This document shows positions 26,611-35,254 of a DNA stretch of 64,000 nt, piece after piece (position 1 is the stretch's first letter; each line of letters begins with the position of its first letter). The position numbers were made by a program, and so were the translations under genes. The notes beneath the pieces were generated by a model. It worked only from the letters and a program-made list of their open reading frames with translations, ran no database searches and was not told the origin of the DNA. Source of the stretch: UBA2883 sp964017965 (lineage in GTDB: Bacteria; Cyanobacteriota; Vampirovibrionia; Gastranaerophilales; Gastranaerophilaceae); NCBI GenBank assembly GCA_964017965.1, contig CAXHNV010000002.1, forward strand, positions 1 through 64,000. The letters run 5' to 3'.

Positions 26611-28295
26611 CTAAACACTTTAAAGTTCACGCTGACGTTATCTTGCATAACTTTTTCGATACCTTGAATTTCTGTTGTAATTGTTGTTCGTTCTGTTTCA
26701 AGCTTGTTAAGTATGTTATCTATTTTTGTATCTTTTTCGTTTATGAATGCTGTTTCTGCTTCGTAATCTTGTTCAGCTTGTGCAACTCTATGGTCGTCAG
26801 TAATTTCTTTAACATCGACGTGAAGAGAAGGTGATGTTCTTGATAAAGTCATTTCTGTGCTGTCCCAGGTTGTTAGGATAACCTTAGCGTTTTTAATCAT
26901 GTTTTCAACCCAGGTAGCGTTTTTAGCGGTTTCTTCGTTAACTCCTGTACATCCGCCTGCTGAGACGATTGAGTTGAATAATGTTTCGTAATATGTTGCT
27001 TTTACGTTGTTTGTAGGCACATATCTGTAGTCAGGTTGGTACAATTCATAGTCGTTTGCAGCTTCTTTGAATTTTCTGTAATTAGTTACGTCGCTTTTAC
27101 CTTTACCCCATGCAACTAGTAGAGCGTCTGAATTTTTAGTATAGTTAGACATTTTAGTAAATAATTTCTTTAGTGCATCTCCCATATTAGTGGAACCGTG
27201 TTGTGCTAAAACACTGTAGGTATCACTATCGTAGACATCTGATGTTTTAGTAATAGCAATCCCTTTTTGGGTACGTCCATATACTGATTCAATAAAAGAA
27301 TTTTTATAGGTGATATCGTATTTTGCATCCCAGGTGATTGTTCCGCCGTTGAGCATCATTTCAAACTTTTGGTCTGTTGTAAAATCATCTCTTCCGTCAG
27401 TGAATGATAAATAATCCGCACCGTTATTAACAGTCAGTTTATTTGTTTTAAATGTTTTTGTTGCCCAGTATTCGGTAGTTCTGGTGCTGCCATCTCCCAG
27501 AGTTTCTACTATTTCGTCTTTATATCCGACATCTTTTTCAGCAGGAGTGCTTATTTGTTTTATAAGCTTTAATGCTTCTTGTAATAAAGCAACATCTTTT
27601 GCTTCGTAAACATCTGAATCTATAGCTCTTAATACATAGGTTTCAAAGTTAGTTGCGACAGAGACTTTTGACGGATTAACTTTGTAAGCCATTTTACCTG
27701 TCTCAATTTCTTTTGTACCCGGAACCATTGCACCGAGAATTTTGGCTGTAGACTGAACTTCATCGTCTTTTGCTAACGCTTCAGAGTATTGATGATATTG
27801 TGCGTCTGTAAGTGCAGTATTCCAACCCTGAGCCACGGCACGTTCATAGTTTATTTTAATATCTTCGTTTTCATCAACTTTTACATATTCAACCCCGAAC
27901 AGTGTAGCAAACTTCATTGCATCTTCATAATCGTGTCCGGCAGGAACGGTTGCTGCTGTAAGGTTATTATAGTTATTAAACACTTCTTGAGGTACATATA
28001 GTTTACCTGTTTCAAGGTCTTGTACGTAGAATACGGAGCCGCCTGTATTTTCAGCAGCGTTGTATCTCATAAGGTTATTGATATTACCGTCAATCCAGGA
28101 AGTCTCTCCCAAATCGTTTGTTTGACGGGTTTTGAGCGCGGTATCTTCAAGCACATTCATATATTTTTGATAAGCGGCATCAGAGTTATTGCTAAGCCTG
28201 ATTTTTTCGCTAAGCAGACGTTGAGCACTCGCCTCAACTGCGTGTTGGCGAGATGTTAAAGATAAAAGTCTTGCTTGTGATGATGCTAATCCCAC
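26607..28295 (-). CDS. Long coiled-coil protein of unknown function (MGLASSQARLL family)
   Basis: The N-terminus MGLASSQARLLSLTSRQ resembles that of many proteins I associate with gut Melainabacteria, and the C-terminal 80 residues (from about 480: AEQDYEAETAFINEKDTK onward) form a coiled coil ending VNFKVFS. The 562-residue middle part is not recognisable. There is no signal peptide. The start and end are reminiscent of flagellar rod, hook or filament-type subunits, which pair their N- and C-terminal helices, but this is only an analogy. Translation starts at GTG 28295 with AGGA 7 nt upstream. It stands alone between convergent and divergent neighbours. Confidence 0.5.
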   Translation of the reverse strand: MGLASSQARLLSLTSRQHAVEASAQRLLSEKIRLSNNSDAAYQKYMNVLEDTALKTRQTNDLGETSWIDGNINNLMRYNAAENTGGSVFYVQDLETGKLYVPQEVFNNYNNLTAATVPAGHDYEDAMKFATLFGVEYVKVDENEDIKINYERAVAQGWNTALTDAQYHQYSEALAKDDEVQSTAKILGAMVPGTKEIETGKMAYKVNPSKVSVATNFETYVLRAIDSDVYEAKDVALLQEALKLIKQISTPAEKDVGYKDEIVETLGDGSTRTTEYWATKTFKTNKLTVNNGADYLSFTDGRDDFTTDQKFEMMLNGGTITWDAKYDITYKNSFIESVYGRTQKGIAITKTSDVYDSDTYSVLAQHGSTNMGDALKKLFTKMSNYTKNSDALLVAWGKGKSDVTNYRKFKEAANDYELYQPDYRYVPTNNVKATYYETLFNSIVSAGGCTGVNEETAKNATWVENMIKNAKVILTTWDSTEMTLSRTSPSLHVDVKEITDDHRVAQAEQDYEAETAFINEKDTKIDNILNKLETERTTITTEIQGIEKVMQDNVSVNFKVFS

Positions 28296-28373
28296 GATGA
28301 ATTCCTAATTTTGTACGTACTCTTATGTTTACGGCTGTTTTAGCCGATTTCTTTAGATATAGAGACTTTTTTG

Positions 28374-28402
28374 TTTACAATTTTTTACAATTGTTTTATT
28401 AT
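28374..28402 (+). promoter_or_regulatory. Predicted promoter of the DUF3326 gene
   Basis: TTTACA (28374-28379) and TATTAT (28397-28402) are 17 nt apart. The -10 element ends 6 nt before the ATG at 28409, so the mRNA may begin at or near the start codon. Confidence 0.5.
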
Positions 28403-28408
28403 TGAGGT

Positions 28409-29374
28409 ATGAGTTTAGGAGCTTTTATAGTACCAACGGGAATAGGTGCATCAATTGGCGGATACGCGGGTGATGCAAGCTTTTGGGCACGAGAATTTGC
28501 TAAGCGTTCGACACTCATTGTTAACCCGAATGTTGTTAATGCCGGTTGCTTTTCAGGGATAACGGACAATATGCTTTATGTTGAGGGTTATTCTGTTGAC
28601 GAATTTTTTAAGGGTAGATTGAATTTGGTTCCTACTAATAAAAGAAATAAGATTGGTGTTATTTTTGACAGGTCTATTCCTCAGGGGATTTTGAACGTTC
28701 ATATCAATACTATAAATGCTGTTAAGACGATATACGGTTGTGATATTGTCGGATATGATATTACGGATGTCAGCGCGGGAGTAGAGTTTTCTGTTGATGA
28801 ATCAGGGATTTCCACGGGTTCTGTGAATAATATTCAGACTATTGTTGAATCCGGCAGAAGACTTTTAGATAAGGGCGCTGAGGTTCTGGCTATTGTTTGC
28901 AGGTTTAAGGAAGATGATTTTGATGATTATGCAAACGGGGTCGGAGTTGATCCTGTAGGCGGGGTTGAAGCTATTATTTCGCATTATGTATCGAAGGTTT
29001 TGAAGGTGCCTTGTGCTCATTCACCTGCTTTTGACGATATTACAATTTGTCAGGAGATTGTTGATGCGAGATGTTCAGCGGAATATATTACTCCTACGTA
29101 TTTGCCGTGTATATTATTAGGTCTTTCTCAGGCTCCTATATTGAGTTTTGATAGTAAAGGCTATTCGATTGACGATTTGGATTATTTAGTCATGCCGGCG
29201 AATTCTTTGGGGTCTATTCCTGTTTTTGAATGTGTGAAGCGTGGTATACCTGTTTACGCTGTTGGTGAGAACAAGACGGTGCTTGATATAACTAAAGACA
29301 AGATTAGCGATAAGATTATTTTTGTCGAAACTTACGAAGAAGCATTAAGAGTATTAAAAAAGGCCGTTCAATAA
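28409..29374 (+). CDS. DUF3326 family protein
   Basis: This 321-residue protein matches what I know of DUF3326, a family of cyanobacteria, plants and relatives with no known function. Visible traits are the start PTGIGASIGGYAGDA, a VNPNVVNAG segment, CRFKEDDFDDYANGVGVDPVGGVEAI (about 170-195 in two parts) and AHSPAFDD. It has no membrane segment. GAGG lies only one base before the ATG, too close for a normal ribosome site. It shares a bidirectional terminator with fabI. The family supports a cyanobacterial relationship. Confidence 0.7.
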   Translation: MSLGAFIVPTGIGASIGGYAGDASFWAREFAKRSTLIVNPNVVNAGCFSGITDNMLYVEGYSVDEFFKGRLNLVPTNKRNKIGVIFDRSIPQGILNVHINTINAVKTIYGCDIVGYDITDVSAGVEFSVDESGISTGSVNNIQTIVESGRRLLDKGAEVLAIVCRFKEDDFDDYANGVGVDPVGGVEAIISHYVSKVLKVPCAHSPAFDDITICQEIVDARCSAEYITPTYLPCILLGLSQAPILSFDSKGYSIDDLDYLVMPANSLGSIPVFECVKRGIPVYAVGENKTVLDITKDKISDKIIFVETYEEALRVLKKAVQ

Positions 29375-29389
29375 AGAACGGCCTTTTTA
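29356..29389. terminator. Bidirectional terminator between the DUF3326 gene and fabI
   Basis: AAAAAGGCCGTTC and GAACGGCCTTTTT form a 13-bp stem around a 6-nt loop that contains the DUF3326 stop codon. A and T runs on both sides serve both convergent genes. Confidence 0.9.
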
Positions 29390-29403
29390 ATATAGTTTTA
29401 AAA

Positions 29404-30213
29404 CTATACGGTAACGTTGTTAGAAATGATTTCCATTTCTTCAGAAGAACCGTATACAGCGTGGCAACCACAGTCAACATAAAGAACTTGACCGGAAGTA
29501 CCGCTTGATAGGTCAGAAGCAAGGTAAAGACCAGCTCTTCCAACGTCTTCTAATGTTACGTTTCTCTTTAAAGGAGCTTTAACAACAGCAGCCTTTAACA
29601 TTCTAGGGAATCCGCTGATACCCATAGCTGCAAGTGTCTTAACAGCGCCTGAAGACAAGCAGTTAACTCTAACACCGATTTCACCCATATCCATTGCAAG
29701 ATATCTCATAGATGATTCAAGAGCTGCTTTCGCAACACCCATTACGTTGTAGTTAGAAACAACGTATTGTGAACCAAGGTAAGTCAACGCTAAAACTGAA
29801 CCGCCTTCGTTCATAATAGGTTTCGCATTTCTACAAATTGTAACTAATGAATAAGCACTTACGCCTAATGCAGTGTTCCAACCTTCGATAGAAGTATCGA
29901 TGAATTTACCCATAAGGTCTTCTTTCTTAGCGAATGCAACAGCGTGAACTACAAAGTCGATTTTGCCGTATTCTTTTTCGCAAGCGTCGAATACTGCTTT
30001 AACTTCGTCTTCTTTAGTAACGTCACAGCTCATGATGATTTTAGCATTCATGCTTTCTGCGATAGGTCTAACTCTTTTTTCCATAGCTTCGCCTGCATAA
30101 GAGAATGCAATTTCTGCACCTGCGTCATGCAACTGTTTAGCTATACCGTATGCAATACCGTGAGTGTTTGATACACCAAAGATTACACCTTTTTTACCCT
30201 TCATTAATTCCAT
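29404..30213 (-). CDS. fabI: Enoyl-[acyl-carrier-protein] reductase FabI
   Basis: FabI reduces the enoyl-ACP double bond with NADH in the last step of each fatty-acid elongation cycle. The short-chain dehydrogenase fold has the GVSNTHGIAYGIA nucleotide loop (residues 13-25), a DVTKEDEV segment and the Y-x6-K catalytic pair in NYNVMGVAK (about 155-163). The length of 269 residues is typical. AGAGAGGAA precedes the ATG at 30213. It is a single gene, separate from the acc genes of this window. Confidence 0.95.
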   Translation of the reverse strand: MELMKGKKGVIFGVSNTHGIAYGIAKQLHDAGAEIAFSYAGEAMEKRVRPIAESMNAKIIMSCDVTKEDEVKAVFDACEKEYGKIDFVVHAVAFAKKEDLMGKFIDTSIEGWNTALGVSAYSLVTICRNAKPIMNEGGSVLALTYLGSQYVVSNYNVMGVAKAALESSMRYLAMDMGEIGVRVNCLSSGAVKTLAAMGISGFPRMLKAAVVKAPLKRNVTLEDVGRAGLYLASDLSSGTSGQVLYVDCGCHAVYGSSEEMEIISNNVTV

Positions 30214-30315
30214 AATTTATTCCTCTCTCATAAATCTACAAATCTATGTTAGCAAAAAGATATACATTTATCAACTTATCTACACAAATCTATATGTTTA
30301 GTTTAATATATAGAA

Positions 30316-30813
30316 ATGGCAGACAGTAAACCAAATGTTGAAATATATACAGACGGAGCTTGCAGCGGTAATCCGGGTAAAGGCGGTTACGGTGCTGTTT
30401 TGAGATATAAGAAGCTTTCGGGCGAATATGTTACGAAAGAACTTTCTAAGGGGTTTGAATTAACCACTAATAACAGAATGGAACTGTTGGCGGTTATTGT
30501 TGCTCTGGAATCTTTAAAAGCTCCTTGTAACATTGTTTTGACTTCTGATAGCAAATATGTTTTAGACGCTTTGACGAAAAAATGGGTTGATAGCTGGCAG
30601 GCTAAAAACTGGAGAAATGCTTCTAATAAGCCTGTGAAGAATATTGATTTATGGAAGCGGTTACTTGAAGCTATGAAACCGCATAAGATAGAGTTTGTTT
30701 GGGTTAAGGGTCATAATGGGCATGAGTTTAACGAAATATGCGACAGACTTGCCGTTGACGCTTACAATGGTGAGAACTTAATCGTTGATGAAGGGTTTGC
30801 TCTTCAAGATTAG
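30316..30813 (+). CDS. rnhA: Ribonuclease HI
   Basis: RNase HI cuts RNA in RNA-DNA hybrids such as R-loops and primers. The four acidic catalytic residues are seen: Asp in YTDGACSGNPG (near 12), Glu in NNRMEL, Asp in TSDSKYV and Asp in CDRLAVDAY, with the late His in GHNGHEFN. The length of 165 residues fits. No Shine-Dalgarno sequence precedes the ATG, and TAATAT lies 6 nt upstream, so the mRNA may be leaderless. The last 36 nt overlap serB on the other strand. Confidence 0.93.
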   Translation: MADSKPNVEIYTDGACSGNPGKGGYGAVLRYKKLSGEYVTKELSKGFELTTNNRMELLAVIVALESLKAPCNIVLTSDSKYVLDALTKKWVDSWQAKNWRNASNKPVKNIDLWKRLLEAMKPHKIEFVWVKGHNGHEFNEICDRLAVDAYNGENLIVDEGFALQD

Positions 30814-31413
30814 TGATAAGTCTTTTTCTTCTATCACAACATTTGCGTGTTCTTTTAGTATAGGTTTAGCACAGAATGCTACTCGTATTCCGGCATGCTT
30901 AAACATACTTATGTCGTTTGCTCCGTCACCGACTACAAGTGTGTCTTCTGCTGTGATTCCGAGAACACTTTGGAGCCTTGTAAGGACTTCTCCTTTACTT
31001 GTGTTGAACATCATTTCGCCGCCGACAAGTCCTGTGAGAATCCCGTCTTTAGAGTGTAGAATATTTGAAAACTCACAATCAAGTCCGAGCTCTTTTGCAA
31101 AATGAACGGTTGCGTTTTTGAACCCACCTGAGAAACAAACGACTTTGTAACCGAGCTCTTTTAAACCTTGAACGACTTCTTTTGCACCTTTCATCAACGG
31201 CAGGTTGTGACAAATTTCATCAACTTTTGAAACAGGCAGTCCTTTTAGAAGTGAAACACGTTTTTGTAAACTCTCAAAGAAATCAAGTTCACCGCTCATT
31301 GCTCTATCTGTAATAGACTTCACCTCTTGTTCTATCCCGAGTTCTTTTGCTAAGAACTCGAGAGTTTCACCGTCCATTAATGTTGAATCAAAATCAAAAA
31401 CCGCCAGTTTCAT
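30778..31413 (-). CDS. serB: Phosphoserine phosphatase SerB
   Basis: This HAD-family enzyme removes phosphate from phosphoserine, the last step of serine synthesis. Motifs are FDFDSTLM (residues 6-13, nucleophile Asp), SGG (about 95) and VVGDGANDISMF (about 160-171). At 211 residues it is the short form without an ACT domain. It follows serA after 9 nt. Its 3' end overlaps rnhA tail to tail by 36 nt. Confidence 0.9.
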   Translation of the reverse strand: MKLAVFDFDSTLMDGETLEFLAKELGIEQEVKSITDRAMSGELDFFESLQKRVSLLKGLPVSKVDEICHNLPLMKGAKEVVQGLKELGYKVVCFSGGFKNATVHFAKELGLDCEFSNILHSKDGILTGLVGGEMMFNTSKGEVLTRLQSVLGITAEDTLVVGDGANDISMFKHAGIRVAFCAKPILKEHANVVIEEKDLSLILKSKPFIND

Positions 31414-31422
31414 ATCCCGCCC

Positions 31423-33015
31423 CTATACGTTTAAGTTTACATAGATAGGGTTATGAACACCGTCTATTTTTTCTATTTCAGAAAGTACGTTATTTTCAAC
31501 AACCGATTCAACGTTAATAACCATTATTGATTCAGTTTCGTGCTTGTCGTTTTTCTGAACAACGTTCATGGAGCCGATGTTTATACCGTTCTCACCTATT
31601 ACTTTAGCGACCTTTGCAATCATAGACGGTTGGTTTGTATGCGGTACGATAAGCATGTGTTTTTCAGGACGGATACTTGTTTCGTATTCGTTGATTTTAA
31701 CGATTCTAGGTATGTCTTTAGCAACAAGCGCACCTGCAACAACGTAAGTTCCTTCGTTTGTGGTAAGTTTGATTGTTAACAACCCTGCGAAGTTGCATTT
31801 TTCGTTAGAACGTGTAGAAACGATATTTATATGACGTTTCTTAGCCAAAATAGGCGCGTTTACGTAGTTTACGCTTTCTAATACTGATGATAATGCACCT
31901 TTCAGGACAGCAACTTCCAACGGCTGAATATCAAGCTCTGCGAGGCTTCCCTGCGCTGTAATTTCAATCTTTTTAATATTGCCTTTAGCTATTTGAGAAG
32001 CTAACTTACCTGAGTTTTCTGCTATCATCATATAGTCTTTAACAGGTTCTAGCTTATCAGGTCTTAGAGAAGGAATATTAACGGCAGAAGATGCTGAACC
32101 GCCGGAAAGCACCTCTTTTATTTGTTCTGCAACATCGACAGCAACATTCAATTGAGCCTCTTGAGTACTTGCACCAAGGTGCGGAGTTAATACAACGTTA
32201 CCGGTCGTATGGATAAGCGGGCAGGTATCGATGTTTGGTTCGTTTTCATAAACATCGATTGCTGCTGCTGCAACTTTGCCTGAATCAAGAGCTTCTTTAA
32301 GGTCAGATTCGTTTATGATACCACCGCGGGCACAGTTAACAAGTCTTATACCGTCTTTCATCTTAGCGATTGTATCTTTGTTTATCAAATTAACAGTTTC
32401 TTTAGTTTTTGGAACATGAACTGTTATAAAATCGGGTCTTGCCCAGAAATCATCGAGTTTTGAGAAGTATTCTCCGCCCATTTTTTGAACGACTTCTTCT
32501 GATGTATAAGGGTCGTAGACAGCTAGTTTCATGCCCAGTGCTTGTGCTACTTCCGCAACGTGAGAGCCGATTTTACCTAAACCTATAATACCGAGAGTCT
32601 TTTTATAAAGCTCACAGCCTGTGAATTTTGAACGGTCCCATTTGCCTTCTTTTGTAGAAGTAGCTGCAGGAGCTATGTTTCGAGCCATAGCAAGCATTAA
32701 AGCGATTGTATGTTCAGCTGCAGCCATAGTGTTACCGTCAGGTGAATTCACTACTATGACACCGTTTTGAGTAGCTGCATCGACATCTATGTTATCAACA
32801 CCTACGCCTGCTCTACCTATTATTTTAAGGTTTTTACCTGCTTCGATTACTTTTGCAGTTACTTTTGTCTGACTTCTTACCATTAGAGCATCGTATTCAG
32901 GTATAACCTTTATGAGTTCTTCTTCGCTCATAGTCGGTAAGTTATCAACTTGCGCTGCTTTTTCAATTATTTCTGCAGCAATATTATTTATCTTATCTGT
33001 AATTAATACCTTCAT
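31423..33015 (-). CDS. serA: D-3-phosphoglycerate dehydrogenase SerA
   Basis: SerA oxidises 3-phosphoglycerate to phosphohydroxypyruvate with NAD, the first step of serine synthesis. The 530-residue protein is the long form: substrate domain, NAD domain with GLGKIG (about 147-152), VNCARGGIINE and the catalytic His in TPHLGAST, then an intervening domain (about 320-450) and a C-terminal ACT domain (MLIVPHTNQPSMIAKVAKVIGE in two parts) that usually senses serine. It lies 17 nt behind the aminotransferase gene and just before serB. Confidence 0.95.
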   Translation of the reverse strand: MKVLITDKINNIAAEIIEKAAQVDNLPTMSEEELIKVIPEYDALMVRSQTKVTAKVIEAGKNLKIIGRAGVGVDNIDVDAATQNGVIVVNSPDGNTMAAAEHTIALMLAMARNIAPAATSTKEGKWDRSKFTGCELYKKTLGIIGLGKIGSHVAEVAQALGMKLAVYDPYTSEEVVQKMGGEYFSKLDDFWARPDFITVHVPKTKETVNLINKDTIAKMKDGIRLVNCARGGIINESDLKEALDSGKVAAAAIDVYENEPNIDTCPLIHTTGNVVLTPHLGASTQEAQLNVAVDVAEQIKEVLSGGSASSAVNIPSLRPDKLEPVKDYMMIAENSGKLASQIAKGNIKKIEITAQGSLAELDIQPLEVAVLKGALSSVLESVNYVNAPILAKKRHINIVSTRSNEKCNFAGLLTIKLTTNEGTYVVAGALVAKDIPRIVKINEYETSIRPEKHMLIVPHTNQPSMIAKVAKVIGENGINIGSMNVVQKNDKHETESIMVINVESVVENNVLSEIEKIDGVHNPIYVNLNV

Positions 33016-33032
33016 TATTTACCCCTTTAAAT

Positions 33033-34181
33033 TTACCCCAAACTTTCGATTAGTGTTTTTACGCCTTTGCCGAGTTCAAATTTGTGTCCGAGCTTGTAAA
33101 GAGTAGCTTCAAGTGCTCCGACAGCCGCGATAAGGTCTCTGTCACAGACAAAACCGAGTGTACCCATTCTGAAAATCTTGTCTTTCAGAGCGTTTTGACC
33201 GTTTGCAACTACGATATCGTAATCTTCTTTAAGCGTTTTTCTGATATCAGGTACAGAAACGTTTTCAGGCGGATAGATTGATGTAATCGCCCAGCTTGCG
33301 TTTTTATCATCCGGTACAACAAGCTCAAGGTTCATAGCTCTAACAGCAGCTCTTAATGCCATAGCGTGTTTTTTGTGGCGAAGGTTCATGTTTTCGATAC
33401 CTTCATCTTTAATCATTTTAAGCGCTACATTCAATGCTGCAAAAAGGTTAACTGCAGGTGTGAACGGTGTTGAATTAGCTCGTACTGATTTTCTGTGTGC
33501 AGCCCAATCAAAGTAGAAACTTGGGCGTTTGCATTCTTCGTACATTTTCCATGCTTTTTCGTTAGCAACTAAGAATGATAATCCCGGTGGAATCATAAAC
33601 CCTTTTTGTGAGCCTGAGACAAGTACATCGATACCCCATTCATCAGGTTTTACAGGCATGGCACAAACACTTGTAACACCGTCAACAACGGTCAACGCTC
33701 CGTGTTCTTTTACGATAGAACAAAGTGTTTTTATATCGTTAACAGCACCTGTAGACGTTTCACTGTGGGTCATTGTTACGATTTTAATCTCTTTGTTTGT
33801 GTCTTGAGCCAGTCTTTCTCTCAAAACTTCAGGGTTAATAACTTCACCTGATGAGACTTCTATTTTTTCAACATCGGCACCTCTGCCTTCTGCTATTTTT
33901 GCCCAGCGGTTACCAAAGTTGCCTAATGACAAGCAAAGAACTTTGTCACCTTCGTTTATCAGGTTCTCTAATGCTGCACACATTGCGCCTGTTCCGCTGG
34001 CTGTATAAACAAATACATCGTTTTCTGTTTGGAATACGTATTTCAAGTTTGCATAAACTTCTTCCAGTATAGAGGAGAATTCCGAACTTCTGTGACCTAT
34101 AGGGTGTTTTGCCATTTCTAACATCACTGATTCAGGTACCGGTGTTGGTCCTGGTATCATCAAAAAAGTTTTATCTTTCAT
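33033..34181 (-). CDS. Class V aminotransferase, probable phosphoserine aminotransferase role
   Basis: This 382-residue PLP enzyme belongs to the alanine-glyoxylate/serine-pyruvate aminotransferase group (MIPGPTPVP start, HRSSEF, TASGTGAM phosphate cup, VDGVTSV, and the PLP Lys in SGSQKGFMIPPG near 195). In cyanobacteria such proteins were once annotated as soluble hydrogenase subunit. It is not classical SerC by sequence, but it is the first gene of an operon with serA and serB and fills the one missing step, so conversion of phosphohydroxypyruvate to phosphoserine is the likely role (inference from context). GGAGGAG precedes the ATG. Confidence 0.85.
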   Translation of the reverse strand: MKDKTFLMIPGPTPVPESVMLEMAKHPIGHRSSEFSSILEEVYANLKYVFQTENDVFVYTASGTGAMCAALENLINEGDKVLCLSLGNFGNRWAKIAEGRGADVEKIEVSSGEVINPEVLRERLAQDTNKEIKIVTMTHSETSTGAVNDIKTLCSIVKEHGALTVVDGVTSVCAMPVKPDEWGIDVLVSGSQKGFMIPPGLSFLVANEKAWKMYEECKRPSFYFDWAAHRKSVRANSTPFTPAVNLFAALNVALKMIKDEGIENMNLRHKKHAMALRAAVRAMNLELVVPDDKNASWAITSIYPPENVSVPDIRKTLKEDYDIVVANGQNALKDKIFRMGTLGFVCDRDLIAAVGALEATLYKLGHKFELGKGVKTLIESLG

Positions 34182-34383
34182 GCTCTCCTCCTTTTATACT
34201 ATAGTTCTATTAAAGCATATTCTATTTTATTATCAAATTATGTTTTTTTGTAAACATATCTTATTATATCTGACTGTCTAATCTTGTTATAGTATGATGT
34301 TATTAACTTTTGTAAACAAATTAAAATAAAAAATGAACAATTTGGAATTGAATTTCGTTATATAGGTGTAAGAGGAAATCGAG

Positions 34384-34734
34384 ATGAAAAAAAAATGTGA
34401 TAAGTTTGAATCATTGTTTATCTTTTCAGATGAAGAGACTTTGCGTAATCATATTGCAGAATGTGATGATTGCAGAGAAGAGTTTGAGAAGATGAATAAG
34501 GTTTCAGAACTGATTCAGGAAGTCAAACCACACTATTTAACCAATAAAAGAAACAGATTCGATGCAGTGAGAATTGCGTGTGTAATGTTTGCTTTTGTTG
34601 TTAGTGCGGTGACTTTTCATATCGCAGATACAAATTATGGCATAGTCGATACTGTAAGATACGGAACTCAATTGACAGCAGACGATTTAGGGTTTCAAAC
34701 CGATGATTACGGGTTGATTATGGTAGATGAGTAA
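34384..34734 (+). CDS. Small anti-sigma factor with zinc-finger motif
   Basis: This 116-residue protein has HxxxCxxC (HIAECDDC, about residues 24-31), a short linker and one membrane helix (about 62-82), with about 35 residues outside the cytoplasm. It lies directly upstream of the ECF sigma gene, whose ATG overlaps its stop (TAATG). This order is the reverse of the pair at 1.2-2.3 kb. The start codon is followed by a run of nine A, a site prone to slippage. A GAGGAAA ribosome site is present. It probably restrains the sigma factor encoded next. Confidence 0.75.
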   Translation: MKKKCDKFESLFIFSDEETLRNHIAECDDCREEFEKMNKVSELIQEVKPHYLTNKRNRFDAVRIACVMFAFVVSAVTFHIADTNYGIVDTVRYGTQLTADDLGFQTDDYGLIMVDE

Positions 34735-35231
34735 TGGATTTCAGAGATTTAATAAAGCAAAACAAAGAAAATGTAAGAAACATTATAAAGTTAATAACAA
34801 AAGAAACCAATGAAGATTTAGAGCAAGAAGTATTTGTCAAAATTTGGAAGAATCAAGATAAGTACCTTGAGAAAGGAAGTTTAAAAAGTTGGATTAATAC
34901 TGTTGCGAAGAATCTTTCAAAAGACTACCTGCGTTTAGCGAGCAGAAGATATGAGCAAAAAACTGTTTCGGATGATGAGACGGTTAATGCAATACAAGAT
35001 ACGAAAGTAACCCCGGAGCTCAGGTTACAGAGTAAACTAAGACAAAAACGAATAATAAAAGCAATTGACAGTTTGAAGCCAAAATCTAAAGAAGTAATAA
35101 TGCTTTGCGAGATTGAGGGTTATACCTACGAACAGACGGCTGAGACGTTGGGTGTTCCTGTCGGTACAATCAAATCACGAGTATACAAGGCAAAGAAAGA
35201 ATTGGCGGAACGATTGAGCGATTTGCTTTAA
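34734..35231 (+). CDS. ECF-type RNA polymerase sigma factor
   Basis: This 165-residue sigma factor has region 2 (NEDLEQEVFVKIWKN, LKSWINTVAKNLSKDYLR; about residues 25-75) and region 4 (LKPKSKEVIMLCEIEGYTYEQTAETLGVPVGTIKSRVYKAK in two helices; about 110-160). It is coupled by one-base overlaps to the anti-sigma gene before it and a possible start of the Spy-like gene after it. The three form an operon that is likely to be its own target, answering envelope or metal stress (inference from the Spy-like product). Confidence 0.88.
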   Translation: MDFRDLIKQNKENVRNIIKLITKETNEDLEQEVFVKIWKNQDKYLEKGSLKSWINTVAKNLSKDYLRLASRRYEQKTVSDDETVNAIQDTKVTPELRLQSKLRQKRIIKAIDSLKPKSKEVIMLCEIEGYTYEQTAETLGVPVGTIKSRVYKAKKELAERLSDLL

Positions 35232-35254
35232 TGAATAACAGAAAGGTAAAAGTT

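Noticed and set aside
34384..34396. Phase variation by the nine-A run at the anti-sigma start
   Set aside because: Nine A is short for a proven contingency locus and AT-rich genomes have many such runs. It is kept only as a side remark.
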